Source: Alcanivoracaceae bacterium (lineage in GTDB: Bacteria; Pseudomonadota; Gammaproteobacteria; Pseudomonadales; Alcanivoracaceae). Taken from it: DNA of 36,180 nucleotides. Positions within the stretch are counted from its first letter, which is position 1, and each line of letters begins with the position of its first letter. Below are positions 7,560 through 17,337 of the stretch, piece by piece. The DNA is taken from NCBI GenBank assembly GCA_002706085.1, contig PAJO01000031.1:1-36180 (forward strand), given 5' to 3'. Under the pieces are notes generated by a model that was given only the letters and a program-made list of their open reading frames with translations, was not told the DNA's origin and made no database searches. The translations under genes were made by a program, and so were the position numbers.

Positions 7560-7565
7560 ATTATA
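7560..7565 (-). promoter_or_regulatory. -10 element of the gcvT operon promoter
   Basis: A perfect TATAAT lies on the minus strand 30 bases upstream of the chosen gcvT start. The -35 region at a 17-base spacing is GC-rich and matches poorly, which may mean activator-dependent transcription. Confidence 0.45.
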
Positions 7566-7613
7566 TCGGGCCTGAACCGGGGGGCATAGGCTGGCAGGAC
7601 GGACAGGGGCCGC

Positions 7614-7648
7614 CACAAACAACAATGCCCCGGCGAACCGGGGCATTG
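7614..7648 (-). terminator. Terminator after the first Ig-like lipoprotein gene
   Basis: Arms of 11 bp (7623-7633 and 7638-7648, CAATGCCCCGG) with a four-base loop are followed on the minus strand by a T-rich tail TTGTTGTTTG. Confidence 0.85.
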
Positions 7649-7671
7649 CGGGGTCAAGCCTGCAGGGCGCG

Positions 7672-10600
7672 CTATTTGATCGACGCGCTCTGGTAGCTCA
7701 GGTTGATGCCACCCGGCGGAATGGTCAGATTCACCTGCCCACCTTCCAGGCCAGCAAGACTGATCTCCAGATCCACGTTCTTGGATTCCAGGTTCTGCAG
7801 ACCAATGAACAGGCGGCCATCAGGCAGGAAGTCCAGCGGACCTTCCAGGATCACATCGTCAATGGGCAGGCCTTTCACGTTGTGCTCCAGACCCAGCGGC
7901 AGGCTCAGGGCCGGGGCATCGAACAGCAGGTCGAACTGGATCCGGAACACCGGGCCGTCCGGCGTTTCCACGATGTAGCCCACCGGCGGAACGGTGCGTG
8001 GACTGTTCGGGTCATTGGGGTCCTCGGGCTCGTAGCGAACACGCATGATGTTCGGGCCGGTGGCGGTCTCGATCGGCACCAGGCCCACATCGCCTACCAC
8101 TTCCAGCAGGCTGTTGAGCACGCCATCGCCGCCGAATTCTCCGGCCAGCGCATTGAGCGCATCGTCCAGGGTGCTGAGGGTGACATCAAGGATGCCGGTC
8201 AGGATCGGCCCCAGTACCGGGATCGCATCCAGGGTACTGCCCCCATCGGTCACATTCAGATCCAGCCCGACCACCGCCGTGGCATCCAGATTGGTCAGTG
8301 CCAAAGTGGTCGGGTAGATCACCACGGGCACACCTTGTTGCTCGGCATCGAAGTCCAGAATTTCGGTGTTCAGCAAGCCCGTCACATACATGATCCGGTT
8401 ACCGTCACACTGGCTCTGGTCTTCCGGGCCATAGGGCGGCGCCCCTTCAAAACCACAACCGGTATTGGCGCTGGTCACCAGACCTGTGCCGCCGCCATCG
8501 CGGGGCAGAATCATGGTGGCATTGGCCGGCGTGTCGGCGGGGGCAATCACGTTGCCGGTGGCAACCGGCTCACCGCTATCGATCTGGAAGTTGTTGTTCA
8601 CATCGGCACTGGGCAGGTTGGCCAGCTCCTGGAACACGGTATTCACCGCCGCGCCACCGCGGAACAGGATTTCCATATCCGGGCCGCCTTCCGTCAGACC
8701 ACCCCCCAACAGCGGTGCTGTCTGCAAGGGCAGATCATCTGCAGAGCAGATACCTGCACAGCCGGTACCACCACCGTTACCCGTGAGCACATAGCGGTAC
8801 AGCGCGCCCTCTTCCCAGGCAGTATCCGGTGCAAAGGTGAGACTGCGGGTTTGCACGACCAGTTGCCCATCCACCGGCTCCCAGCTGCCGCCGTTATCCT
8901 TTTCCACCAGGAAGGTATCACCCAGCACAATGGTGTCGGCATTCATGTTCTGAGAAAAACGTACCCGGATGTCACGGTTGGCCGGCAAGTCCACAATCGG
9001 CAGCGGGTCCACTGCCACCTGCTGGGCTTCCGGGCTTGAAGACACACACACACCCTGGGTGCCGGCATCAATTTCCCCTTGGGATGCCACCGTACTGGCA
9101 CAGGGGAACCCTGGGTATACCACCGAAGCATAGGGACCACGGCGAACATCCTCAGGATCATTTACCACGTATTCCGGCAGCATGAAGTCCAGGCTGTTAT
9201 CCCCTTCCTGACTGTCGAGCATCTGCAGGGCATTACCGGCAAGATCGGTAATCTCCGGAGTGGTTGTGACCACATATTCCACACCGTATTCCACCGGGCT
9301 GTCGGGGGTGATGATCAAGGCACTGCCATCCAGCTTCCAGCTGAACGGTTCCGCCATGCCACCCTTGGTGAGCATCAGGCTCTCACCGGCCACAATGGAG
9401 GCGGCTTCCAGCACCTCATTGAAATGGATGATGATCGGGTCGCCCGGCTCCATCCGGTCCGCCACATTGCCCGGCTGCCAGGAAAGCTCCTGTCCATTCT
9501 CGCCATCCAGCACCGGCACAAAGGGATTCTCTGCATCAATCGGAGGGAGAGGAGCGGTTTCCTGATCGCGATAGGATTCCATGCGGAAACTCAGTACGCC
9601 GTAGGCATTATCGACACCCAAGACACTCGGCTCGACAATGGTGATGGCATCAGTGTTGAGCTTGCCATCGGTAATCAGCCCGGACCCCACCAGCTCAAGG
9701 TGCAGCAGGTTTTGCGTAAAGGCCCCATTGGCGCGGGCATCCTTGGTGGAGAAGGCCACATCCATGAACAAGCGCAGCTGCTTCGGTGCTTCATCACTGT
9801 CGGCATTGGGGTTGGGGAACAGATAACCGGTGGCATCGGAAATGATCTGCACGGTCACTTCACCGGAATCGAACCCGACAGGCACTTCACCACCAATAAG
9901 CACTTCCAGGGAATCCCCTTTCAGAATGCCACCCTTCTTGACTCGCAGCGGGGTGATCTCCGGGAAGTTCGGAGTAAAGGCCAGCTCGGCATAGACATCG
10001 CCCTGTTGCTTGGACACGGTTTTGTCTTGTAGCAGAGTGCTGTTCACCGGCACGCAGTTGATCGGTTGACCCGTCAGGTCAGAAACCCGCACACCTTCAT
10101 CACGACAGCCCAGCGTATCGTCCGCAGGCGGGGCATTGGTCACCAGTACCGCCCGCTCACCAGTCGTGGGAGAGGTAGTATCCTGGGGAACCGTGGTGTG
10201 GGTGTAGGGGGCGATGTCTTCACCAAATACACTCTTGATGCCATTAACCGACAGCTCATAGGTGGCACCCGGGGTCATGTCCTCGATGGGGTCCACACTG
10301 ATCGCGTTTCGGCTGACCAGCATCTGCGCGTCTACCAACTCGCCATCCTTGCTCAGGCTGACCGTATCACCGTAGACCACGGTGGAGCGCTCGATGGGAT
10401 GACTGGTACGCAGACGAAAGGTGGAGAAATCCATGCTTTCGAACTGTTGATCATCGGGAAACAGCGACTCAACCTCAAAGTTGGCGGCGGTTTTTTGTGT
10501 CTCCACCGGGCCTTGCAAGGCTGCGCGCGTAGTAAAGTTGAGCGTACCGTCCTTGAAGGTGGTGGTTTCGCCCAGCACGGTCACGCCGTTCATGACCACT

Positions 10601-10932
10601 TTGTAATCTGAAGCAGGCTCAAGGGCATCAACCGGCGTCAATACTACCCCCTTGCCATCAGCAACGGATTCCAGGGTGAATGCTACGTCCTCATCATCCG
10701 GCCCCGTAAAGGAGAAGTTGCCGGCATCCGCCGTGACTTCATGGCTGAACTGCAACGCTACGATAGTCCGGGGCGCCACCTGCTGCTGGTTATCCAACGG
10801 ATAAGTGTAGTGCAGGTTACGGGGATTGAAGGTCGCCGTATTGAAGCTCACGTCATCGCTGTCACCCCCACAGCCCACCAGGGTGGCGGTAGCAAGTGCG
10901 GTGATGGCGAGGGCAATCTTGTTCTTTTTCAT
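7672..10932 (-). CDS. Large Ig-like surface lipoprotein, partner of FadL-type channel (unit A)
   Basis: The 1,086-residue protein starts with a lipoprotein signal ending LVGCGG, so it should be lipid-anchored in the outer membrane. Ig-like domains of the SbsA/Big_5 type recur at about 40-135, 150-250, 475-580 and 630-740, each with a V..RF/LQFS core. Between the second and third lies a conserved beta domain with LTGQPINCVPV and GYLFPNPNAD. A loop ADVNNNFQIDSGEP (about residue 780) resembles an EF-hand or dockerin calcium loop. The C-terminal third ends in IPPGGINLSYQSASIK, shared with its two paralogues. No GxSxG lipase motif is visible. It follows the FadL-type gene by 12 bases, with CGGAGG before the ATG. 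The function is inferred: capture or delivery of hydrophobic substrates to the channel. Confidence 0.85.
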   Translation of the reverse strand: MKKNKIALAITALATATLVGCGGDSDDVSFNTATFNPRNLHYTYPLDNQQQVAPRTIVALQFSHEVTADAGNFSFTGPDDEDVAFTLESVADGKGVVLTPVDALEPASDYKVVMNGVTVLGETTTFKDGTLNFTTRAALQGPVETQKTAANFEVESLFPDDQQFESMDFSTFRLRTSHPIERSTVVYGDTVSLSKDGELVDAQMLVSRNAISVDPIEDMTPGATYELSVNGIKSVFGEDIAPYTHTTVPQDTTSPTTGERAVLVTNAPPADDTLGCRDEGVRVSDLTGQPINCVPVNSTLLQDKTVSKQQGDVYAELAFTPNFPEITPLRVKKGGILKGDSLEVLIGGEVPVGFDSGEVTVQIISDATGYLFPNPNADSDEAPKQLRLFMDVAFSTKDARANGAFTQNLLHLELVGSGLITDGKLNTDAITIVEPSVLGVDNAYGVLSFRMESYRDQETAPLPPIDAENPFVPVLDGENGQELSWQPGNVADRMEPGDPIIIHFNEVLEAASIVAGESLMLTKGGMAEPFSWKLDGSALIITPDSPVEYGVEYVVTTTPEITDLAGNALQMLDSQEGDNSLDFMLPEYVVNDPEDVRRGPYASVVYPGFPCASTVASQGEIDAGTQGVCVSSSPEAQQVAVDPLPIVDLPANRDIRVRFSQNMNADTIVLGDTFLVEKDNGGSWEPVDGQLVVQTRSLTFAPDTAWEEGALYRYVLTGNGGGTGCAGICSADDLPLQTAPLLGGGLTEGGPDMEILFRGGAAVNTVFQELANLPSADVNNNFQIDSGEPVATGNVIAPADTPANATMILPRDGGGTGLVTSANTGCGFEGAPPYGPEDQSQCDGNRIMYVTGLLNTEILDFDAEQQGVPVVIYPTTLALTNLDATAVVGLDLNVTDGGSTLDAIPVLGPILTGILDVTLSTLDDALNALAGEFGGDGVLNSLLEVVGDVGLVPIETATGPNIMRVRYEPEDPNDPNSPRTVPPVGYIVETPDGPVFRIQFDLLFDAPALSLPLGLEHNVKGLPIDDVILEGPLDFLPDGRLFIGLQNLESKNVDLEISLAGLEGGQVNLTIPPGGINLSYQSASIK

Positions 10933-10944
10933 GGTGCACCTCCG

Positions 10945-12300
10945 TTAGAACTTCAGGGTCAGGGACCCGCTGAATACATGAACGTCGCCGTCTGTGCTGA
11001 CGCTTTCATAGGGGTTGGTCACACTGGGGTTGGTCGAGGTCAGCTCGAAGTCACGCTCCTGCAGCTGCTGATACTGGTACCCAAAGTCGAGACGCATGGG
11101 ATAGGCCAGGATCGGCGGATTCTTGATGATCAGGGCACTGCCGACACCGACGATCAGGCGATCGTTGTCGAAATAGTTCACGTCCGGCGTCTGGATGCTT
11201 TCCAGTGGGCTCTCCTGATAAGCCACACCGCCAAACAGAATGATGTGGTCATTCACTGTCCACTCCGCACCGATCCGCGGCACGATGATGTCCTTGAACT
11301 TGGCATTGGCCTGATCCTTGACGGTATCGCGCTCCAGCTGATCTTCCAGGTCTTTCCAGTTCTGCTGCTCCACGGACACAGAAGCCCGGAAATTGTCACT
11401 GAAGTGGTACAACAGGCCCGCGCTGAAAATGTCCGGCTGGTAGGAATCGATTGTGTCGATAAGAACCGTGATGCCCGGATCAATCACGGTACCCGGGATA
11501 GTCAGGTTGGATTCCACTGCGGTACGGGCTTCTGTATGGCCACGGAAGGCAAAGGCCGTTTCCAGCCCTGTCCAGAAACCACAATCTTCCTTGCCACAGA
11601 ATATCTTGTCCCACTCCATGTTCATGGAAAGCACAGGACGAATGATCGGTTTGGCTGTCACAGTCAGCTCTTCATACTGCGTTTCCCCGGCCAGATCTGC
11701 ACTGGCAATCAGGGTGGCTTCGCTGCGCAGGGATACGTGGGCAGAGGCCCCGGTGGTAATCCCGTTGGCGACCTCCAGGCCGCCCCCAAGGTTCAGAAAC
11801 AGCGGCTGACGCCCGTATTGCATGAATTGGCCTTCACGGGAGTTCTGGGATTCAAACGCCAACATTTCCTCACCGTACTTTTCCACCCCGGCGATGATCG
11901 CGAAATACAACGGGTGGTCACCTTTCATCATGTCGGTGAGATCGGTTTTCAGGGCAATGACCTGCTGCTGGGTGTCGGCCACATTGGCTTTGTCACCATC
12001 GCGAATCACTGCAGCGGAACCCCCACTGGGGTTGCCGTTGCTGGTCACACGCAGATCATGTTCACCATGCAACAGGCCCACGGTCAGTTCACCACGTGGA
12101 TCCTGTGTCAGGTACGCCGGGTTGTAATACAGCGCCGAGGCCTGGGTGTTGAACAACGACATCCCTTGGGCGGTTCCCACATCCACGGGAAGCAGCCCGT
12201 AGGTGCTGGCCGTATTCCCCATGGCAGCCCAGGCAGGGGCACCCAGGACAGAGGTGACAAGGGCGGCAGCCCCCAACTGGGACAGTTTGCGAGCGGTCAT
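10945..12300 (-). CDS. FadL-family outer-membrane channel (unit A)
   Basis: The 451-residue protein has a signal peptide cleaved after APAWA (about residue 25) and then AMGNTASTYG. The family hallmark NPA occurs in SALYYNPAYL (N60), and the chain ends in a beta-barrel signature with terminal Phe (SLTLKF). FadL proteins move long-chain fatty acids and other hydrophobic molecules through the outer membrane by a lateral opening. Two cysteines in FCGKEDCGFW are conserved in all three paralogues here and may form a loop disulphide. The start was set at MTARKLSQLG, which has GGAG seven bases upstream; the longer frame adds about 136 unrelated residues. It is co-transcribed with the lipoprotein gene at 7672-10932. 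Confidence 0.9.
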   Translation of the reverse strand: MTARKLSQLGAAALVTSVLGAPAWAAMGNTASTYGLLPVDVGTAQGMSLFNTQASALYYNPAYLTQDPRGELTVGLLHGEHDLRVTSNGNPSGGSAAVIRDGDKANVADTQQQVIALKTDLTDMMKGDHPLYFAIIAGVEKYGEEMLAFESQNSREGQFMQYGRQPLFLNLGGGLEVANGITTGASAHVSLRSEATLIASADLAGETQYEELTVTAKPIIRPVLSMNMEWDKIFCGKEDCGFWTGLETAFAFRGHTEARTAVESNLTIPGTVIDPGITVLIDTIDSYQPDIFSAGLLYHFSDNFRASVSVEQQNWKDLEDQLERDTVKDQANAKFKDIIVPRIGAEWTVNDHIILFGGVAYQESPLESIQTPDVNYFDNDRLIVGVGSALIIKNPPILAYPMRLDFGYQYQQLQERDFELTSTNPSVTNPYESVSTDGDVHVFSGSLTLKF

Positions 12301-12834
12301 AGCGCATCTCCGGCGTTTGTTATTCGGGTTTTCCACTCTAACGGTGGCGTTTTTGCAGCGAAGAACAGGTGAACGGTATGCACCGGATGACCTGTTCCAG
12401 CCTGTGTATATGCAATAAGTAAAACAAAACCCCCGTGCTACAGCCGTTGCGAAAAGGTTGGGAATGGTTGAGATAAGTGTGTGACTTGGCGGACGTGTAA
12501 AGCTGTGTAATCGGAGTGTTTCGGGAAGAGAGGGTTCGCGTGGCGACCCCAGGTCAGCGCCCCGCTTTCGCTTTGCGAGCAAAGCTCCAACGGCGTGGGA
12601 GGGGGGCGGATTGGCGCAGGCGTCTGCTACGCCTGCCACGGCTGGAGCCTTGCTCGCAAGGCGAAGGCCATGACGCCACTCACCAACGGTGAAACCAACA
12701 AAAAGCACAGGGCAAACCCGGCTTTTCTCAGTGCACTCTGCAGTGAACGTATCGTGCGTCAGCCATTAGGCAACCACAGAACGGCCATAAAAAAGCCGGC
12801 CCACAGGCCGGCTTTCTGTACTCATCAGGCGGGG
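12301..12834. other. Intergenic region between units A and B, with REP-like inverted pair
   Basis: No gene is visible in these 534 bases. Two 27-bp arms (12565-12591 and 12641-12667) that share TTGCGAGCAA and CTCCA form an inverted pair with four mismatches, a REP-like arrangement. An inner hairpin GCAGGCGT/ACGCCTGC lies at 12616-12636. The unit A promoter must be near 12310-12450 on the minus strand, but I found no clear -10/-35. Confidence 0.6.
12788..12815 (-). terminator. Terminator after the unit B lipoprotein gene
   Basis: On the minus strand the stem AAAGCCGGCC, the loop TGTG and GGCCGGCTTT are followed by a T run, 20 bases past the stop codon. Confidence 0.9.
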
Positions 12835-15800
12835 TTACTGCTTGATGGGTTCGCCCAAATACTGGAGCTTGACGCCCCCGGCAGGGATTTGCAGATAGAT
12901 GCTGGGTTTGACCAGCTCAAGAATGTTCAATTTCACATCCACAGGGATGTCATTGCTGTTCATCTGTTCAATCACCATTCGGCCGTCCTGCAGGAAAGTC
13001 ACCGCACCCGCAAGATTCATGGTGAGCGGATAACTGTGCAGGTTATGACTACCATCAAAGGTAATGTGCATATACGGCGCATCCAGATACAGCTCCACAT
13101 CCGTACGGAATTCCGGCCCATTGGCAGTCTCGATGATCCAGCCCGGAATTAACCCCTGTCGCTGAATCTCGTCGTAGACGTAACTCCCATCCGGGTTGGT
13201 TTTACCGCAATAGTTTTCTGCATCTTCCGGCCAAGACACACAGTTGTAGCGCATGCGCATGTACTGAACTTCCGTTGGTGTCTCAATGGGTATAACCAGC
13301 ATTTTCACCTTAAGAGTAACCGTCGACGCCTGGATCAGGGTTGGGTAAAGCCCAACCCTGACGGCCGGCATGCTTTCCACCTCTGCCGTAGCAGGGTCAT
13401 CGTAAGTTGTCATCCCGAACACTTCCGTCTTCAGCCCGCCAACAACGTGGATTCCACACTGCTCCGGAAGATCGCAAATCAGCTCGGGGTCGGTGAGACC
13501 GCCTTCGCTACCGCCATCGCCCTTACTTTCATCCACGACCAATGCAGTGGTGTTGGCGCCCGGCACTCCGCCGTCATAAGGTGGCTCACCAGAATCAAAA
13601 TGCCCGTTGGCATTCAAATCTGCCGTCGGCAGGTTTCGCAAGGGCTGGAACACAGAGTCTGTTGCTGGCGCGCCAATGAAATGCAGGTGCATGTTCGGCC
13701 CGCCCATATCTGCATCCGGCGCTCGCAATACCGCTGTCTGCAGGCGTTTTCCGTTTGTAGAACAGATCGCTTCGCCACTGGAACAATCATTGGGTTGCTG
13801 GGCACTGGTGCCGTTGACACTCATCAGAATGTAACGGTAATAGGCACCGTTTTCCCAGGGTTCAGCAGGAGTGAACACCAGGCTACGCGCGCCCACGTCC
13901 AGCTTGCCCTTGATTCCTTCCTCACACTGATATTTACGAGTACTTCCATCGTCATAGCGCATCGGTTTGCCGGTAGCCGGATCCAGCTCGACTTTCTCAA
14001 CACGGAAGCTACCCACATCACAGGCTGTACTGTTCTCGAATATGACAGAGGCGGGATCAATATCCTGGGAGAAATTCACCCGTATAGAGCGGTCTGACGG
14101 CATCAGCGGAACAGGGTTTCGGTCGTCTTCCGTTTTTCCGCCCTGGCAGAAACCATGGTTACCCGCTTCAATTTCCCAGTGCTCCTTGTCGCTGGCACAG
14201 GGAAAACCCGGGTAGGTGGTCAGCGCAATGGGCGCTGGTGCGTCACCCACCAGTGCGGGCATCTGGAAGCTTTCATTGACGGCAACGATCGGGTTACCCG
14301 CCAGGTCAGCAACACCACTACCCAGAGCGACCTGATAGTCCGATCCCATGGCCAGAGGGGCATCAGGGCGCAACACCAGGGTCGCACCGTCCAGCTCCCA
14401 CTGGAACGGCACAGCGCCGCCACCACTGGTAAGCGAAACCGCCCCACTTTGCTCCAGGGTGACCGTATCCAGCGGCTCACTGAAATTCAGAACCACGGCA
14501 TCGCCGGGGCGGGCCTTGTCGGCCACACCAGCAGCATTGACCGCCGGCGTCATGCTCTGCAGCACAGGGGCGGTCATGTCCGGCACGGGCTGCGGCGCGC
14601 TTTCCTGATCCTCATAGGATTCCATGTGGAAACTGAGCAGGCCGAAGGCCGTTTCCTGACCCAAAATTTTGGGTTCAACAATACCCACGGCGTCGATTTC
14701 CATACGCCCGTCGTTCACCAGCGCCATGCCGTTCAGCTCCACATGCATGAGCGTCTGGCTCAGAGCGCCATTGGCCTCCGGGTTTTCGGCGGTCATGGAC
14801 ACATCCATGTACAACTTCACCTGCTTTGGTGCCTCATGGGCATCGCTGTAGGGGTTGGGCAGCAGGTAGCCGCTGGCGTCCGACAGGAAGGTCACGGAGA
14901 TATCACCGGTGCTGATACCCGCCGGAATCTCGCCTCCCACCTTCACATCGATGTTGGAACCGGTGAGCAAGCTGTTGCGTGCAATACGCAGCGGAGAGAC
15001 ATCCGGATAGTTGGGCAGATAGGCCAGCTCCGCATACACGTTGCCGGATTGCAGGGTCGCATCCTTACTGCCCAGCAGGGTGGACTGCAGCGGGACACAG
15101 TTCATTGCCTGGCCGGTGAGTTTGGCGGTCAGGGCCCCAGGCTGATTGCAAGGGTCTGCCATCGCCTCACTGGCTTTTACGACTTCCTGTACCAGGGTCG
15201 CGCGGGGCCGGGAATCTCCCGCCTTCCAGCTTCTCTCGAAGCCTCCGGTGAGCTGGGCGTCATCCACCCCTCGCACCGATGAGGTCAGCTTCAGCGTATA
15301 AGTCTTGCCAGGAGCAAGATCCTCGACGGGGTCCACGGTCACCGCGTTACCCTTGACCAACAAGATGGCAGGCACCGTCTCGCCCTGAGACTCCAGCTCA
15401 ATACTGGCATCCGCATCGGTATCACCGTAGACCACCGTGTCGGTGTTCAGCATCTGGTTGAACTGCAGACGCAGGGTGCTGAAATCCATGAACGGCAAGG
15501 TATCTCCGTCAGGAATCAGCTGGCTGATGGCCAGCGCCGAAGTCTGCTTGCGCGCGCTTAGCGGCCCTTCCGCATCCAGACGGGTGGTAAAGTCCATCCC
15601 GCCATCCGGAAACGCCGCAATACCGTTACCGGTATCCAGATCGCTGATTTCCAGACGGTAGTGGGTGGCAAAATCCAGCGGTTGCTGTGGCTGGATAGAC
15701 ACGCCCATGCCTCCCTCGAGCGCCTGGGGCGCGCCAAGAGGCACCGGAGTTGCGCCGTCACAATCATCACCCAGCGCATCGCATTTGAGCAGCTGCACAT

Positions 15801-15999
15801 TGGCCGGATCGACCGTCACCGCATGGGAAAAACGGATAATCATCGGGGTCTTCGGCGACACCGCCTGCTGCCCCTGGTAAGGGTAGCTGTAGTACACCTC
15901 ACCCACTTGCCAGTTTTGCGTCGTGGGGTCGTCACTCTCGCCGCCACACGCTGCCAGTAGCGTGGTCGCCACTGCCAGGCCCAATATTTTCATTTTCAT
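12835..15999 (-). CDS. Large Ig-like surface lipoprotein (unit B)
   Basis: This 1,054-residue paralogue of the protein at 7672-10932 has the signal MKMKILGLAVATTLLAACGG with lipobox LAAC. It has the same domain order: Ig-like domains beginning YYSYPYQGQQAVSPKTP, the beta domain with LTGQAMNCVPLQ and GYLLPNPYSD, two further Ig-like domains, the motif TYPGFPCAS, and the calcium-loop-like ADLNANGHFDSGEP. The C-terminal domain has YLDAPYMHI, HNLHSYPLTMNLAG and a final YLGEPIKQ. It starts nine bases after the FadL-type gene, with GGAGAAG as ribosome binding site, so the two are coupled. The N- and C-terminal parts are closer to unit C than to unit A. Its role is inferred as for unit A. Confidence 0.85.
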   Translation of the reverse strand: MKMKILGLAVATTLLAACGGESDDPTTQNWQVGEVYYSYPYQGQQAVSPKTPMIIRFSHAVTVDPANVQLLKCDALGDDCDGATPVPLGAPQALEGGMGVSIQPQQPLDFATHYRLEISDLDTGNGIAAFPDGGMDFTTRLDAEGPLSARKQTSALAISQLIPDGDTLPFMDFSTLRLQFNQMLNTDTVVYGDTDADASIELESQGETVPAILLVKGNAVTVDPVEDLAPGKTYTLKLTSSVRGVDDAQLTGGFERSWKAGDSRPRATLVQEVVKASEAMADPCNQPGALTAKLTGQAMNCVPLQSTLLGSKDATLQSGNVYAELAYLPNYPDVSPLRIARNSLLTGSNIDVKVGGEIPAGISTGDISVTFLSDASGYLLPNPYSDAHEAPKQVKLYMDVSMTAENPEANGALSQTLMHVELNGMALVNDGRMEIDAVGIVEPKILGQETAFGLLSFHMESYEDQESAPQPVPDMTAPVLQSMTPAVNAAGVADKARPGDAVVLNFSEPLDTVTLEQSGAVSLTSGGGAVPFQWELDGATLVLRPDAPLAMGSDYQVALGSGVADLAGNPIVAVNESFQMPALVGDAPAPIALTTYPGFPCASDKEHWEIEAGNHGFCQGGKTEDDRNPVPLMPSDRSIRVNFSQDIDPASVIFENSTACDVGSFRVEKVELDPATGKPMRYDDGSTRKYQCEEGIKGKLDVGARSLVFTPAEPWENGAYYRYILMSVNGTSAQQPNDCSSGEAICSTNGKRLQTAVLRAPDADMGGPNMHLHFIGAPATDSVFQPLRNLPTADLNANGHFDSGEPPYDGGVPGANTTALVVDESKGDGGSEGGLTDPELICDLPEQCGIHVVGGLKTEVFGMTTYDDPATAEVESMPAVRVGLYPTLIQASTVTLKVKMLVIPIETPTEVQYMRMRYNCVSWPEDAENYCGKTNPDGSYVYDEIQRQGLIPGWIIETANGPEFRTDVELYLDAPYMHITFDGSHNLHSYPLTMNLAGAVTFLQDGRMVIEQMNSNDIPVDVKLNILELVKPSIYLQIPAGGVKLQYLGEPIKQ

Positions 16000-16008
16000 G
16001 GCCTTCTC

Positions 16009-17337
16009 CTAGAACTTCAGCGTGATGGAGCCAGTGAATACGTTGACCTCGCCTTCCGCTTCACCGCTCAGGTACGGGGCCGGATAGTTGGGGGAGCGAC
16101 GGTCGTAGAACTCGAAATCACGCGATTCCAGTTGCTGATACTGATACGCCAGATCCAGTCGGACCGGGTAAGCCAGAACCGGCACAGACTTGTACCGGGC
16201 AGTCAGGCCAACACCGACAATCATTTTGTCGGCATCCAGATAGTTCACTTCCAGCGAGCCGGTGGAATCCAGCGGCGATTCACTGAACGCCAGACCACCG
16301 GTAACCATGTAGGTATCGTTGATGTGGAACTCACCGCCAATACGGGGCACCACGATATCCTTGAACTTCAGTTGGGCATCGCCGCTGGTATTAACGGCCT
16401 GATCCTTGATGGTGTCGCCTTCCAGCTCGTCTTCCAGGCTCGACCATTCCTGCATTTCAAAGGTTACCCCAACCCGCCAGCGATCCTTGCCATAGGCCAG
16501 ACCGGCGGCGTAGATATTCGGCTGGTAGGAATCAATGGTAGTAATCGCCAGATTGATGCCCGGATCCACCACGGTACCGGGGATGGTAATGGTGGAATCC
16601 ACCGTAGTGTTGGTATTGGAATAGCCGCGGTAACTGAATGCGGCTTCCAGCCCGTTCATCCAGCACGAAGCGTTATCGCCACAGAAGCTTTCACCAAAAT
16701 CCATGTTCAGGCCGAAAATAGGGCGGATGGATGGCTTGGCAGACACATTCAGGGTTTCGTAGCTGGTCTCACCGCCCAGAGTAGAGCTGGCCACCAGCTC
16801 CGCTTCCGAGTGCAAGGTAATACGGGCGGAAAACCCCGCATCCAGCCCCCGCCATAACTGGGTACCGCCACCGAGATTCAGAAACAGCGGCTGGCGACCA
16901 TACTCAAAAAACTGCCCTTGGGTAGACGTTTGCGAATTGAATGACAGCATTTCGTCGCCGTATTTCTCCACCCCCAGCATAAAGCCCAGGTAGAGCGGGT
17001 GTTCGTACTGGGTCAGGTTGGTCAGGTCGGTTTTCATCCCCAGCAAGACCTGTTGGGACGGTGAATCCTGGAGCACCTGGCCATCCGCGCTCAACTCATG
17101 CTCGGCGTGCATCAGGCCAGTGGTCAGCTCACCACGGCTGTCCTTGGTCAGATACGCCGGGTTGTAGTAAGTGGCGGACACCTGGCTGTTGAACAGGGAC
17201 AGGGCCTGGGCCGAGGCAATATCCGAGGGCAGCACCCCGTAGGTAGTGCCGATATTGCCCATGCTGGCCATTGCCGGGGTCACAGACACGACCCCGATGC
17301 CCAGCAGTGCAGCGGGAAGCAGTTTCCTTGTTGTCAT
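16009..17337 (-). CDS. FadL-family outer-membrane channel (unit B)
   Basis: The protein has 442 residues from MTTRKLLPAALLGIG, chosen because GGAG lies six bases upstream; the 12 extra residues of the longer frame have no support. The signal peptide ends near TPAMA, and the mature protein begins SMGNIGTTYGVLPSD. The NPA hallmark is in SATYYNPAYL, the conserved cysteines in FCGDNASCWM, and the C-terminus is SITLKF. It is the most divergent of the three FadL paralogues and lacks the insertion of about ten residues seen in units A and C after the first strands. It is the first gene of its pair. Substrate specificity may differ from the others, but this cannot be read from the sequence. Confidence 0.9.
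   Translation of the reverse strand: MTTRKLLPAALLGIGVVSVTPAMASMGNIGTTYGVLPSDIASAQALSLFNSQVSATYYNPAYLTKDSRGELTTGLMHAEHELSADGQVLQDSPSQQVLLGMKTDLTNLTQYEHPLYLGFMLGVEKYGDEMLSFNSQTSTQGQFFEYGRQPLFLNLGGGTQLWRGLDAGFSARITLHSEAELVASSTLGGETSYETLNVSAKPSIRPIFGLNMDFGESFCGDNASCWMNGLEAAFSYRGYSNTNTTVDSTITIPGTVVDPGINLAITTIDSYQPNIYAAGLAYGKDRWRVGVTFEMQEWSSLEDELEGDTIKDQAVNTSGDAQLKFKDIVVPRIGGEFHINDTYMVTGGLAFSESPLDSTGSLEVNYLDADKMIVGVGLTARYKSVPVLAYPVRLDLAYQYQQLESRDFEFYDRRSPNYPAPYLSGEAEGEVNVFTGSITLKF

Noticed and set aside
7531-7671. Glycine riboswitch upstream of gcvT
   Set aside because: The leader is only about 30 bases after the -10 and lacks the paired aptamer motifs.
7672-10932. VolA-like or Pla-1/cef-type surface lipase
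   Set aside because: Adjacent FadL gene fits, but I found no GxSxG motif or lipase C-terminal block in any of the three lipoproteins.
10741-12372. A 543-residue plus-strand frame opposite the unit A channel
   Set aside because: It is rich in His, Gln and Gly with no domain, and lies opposite a signal-peptide-bearing FadL gene. It is a shadow frame.
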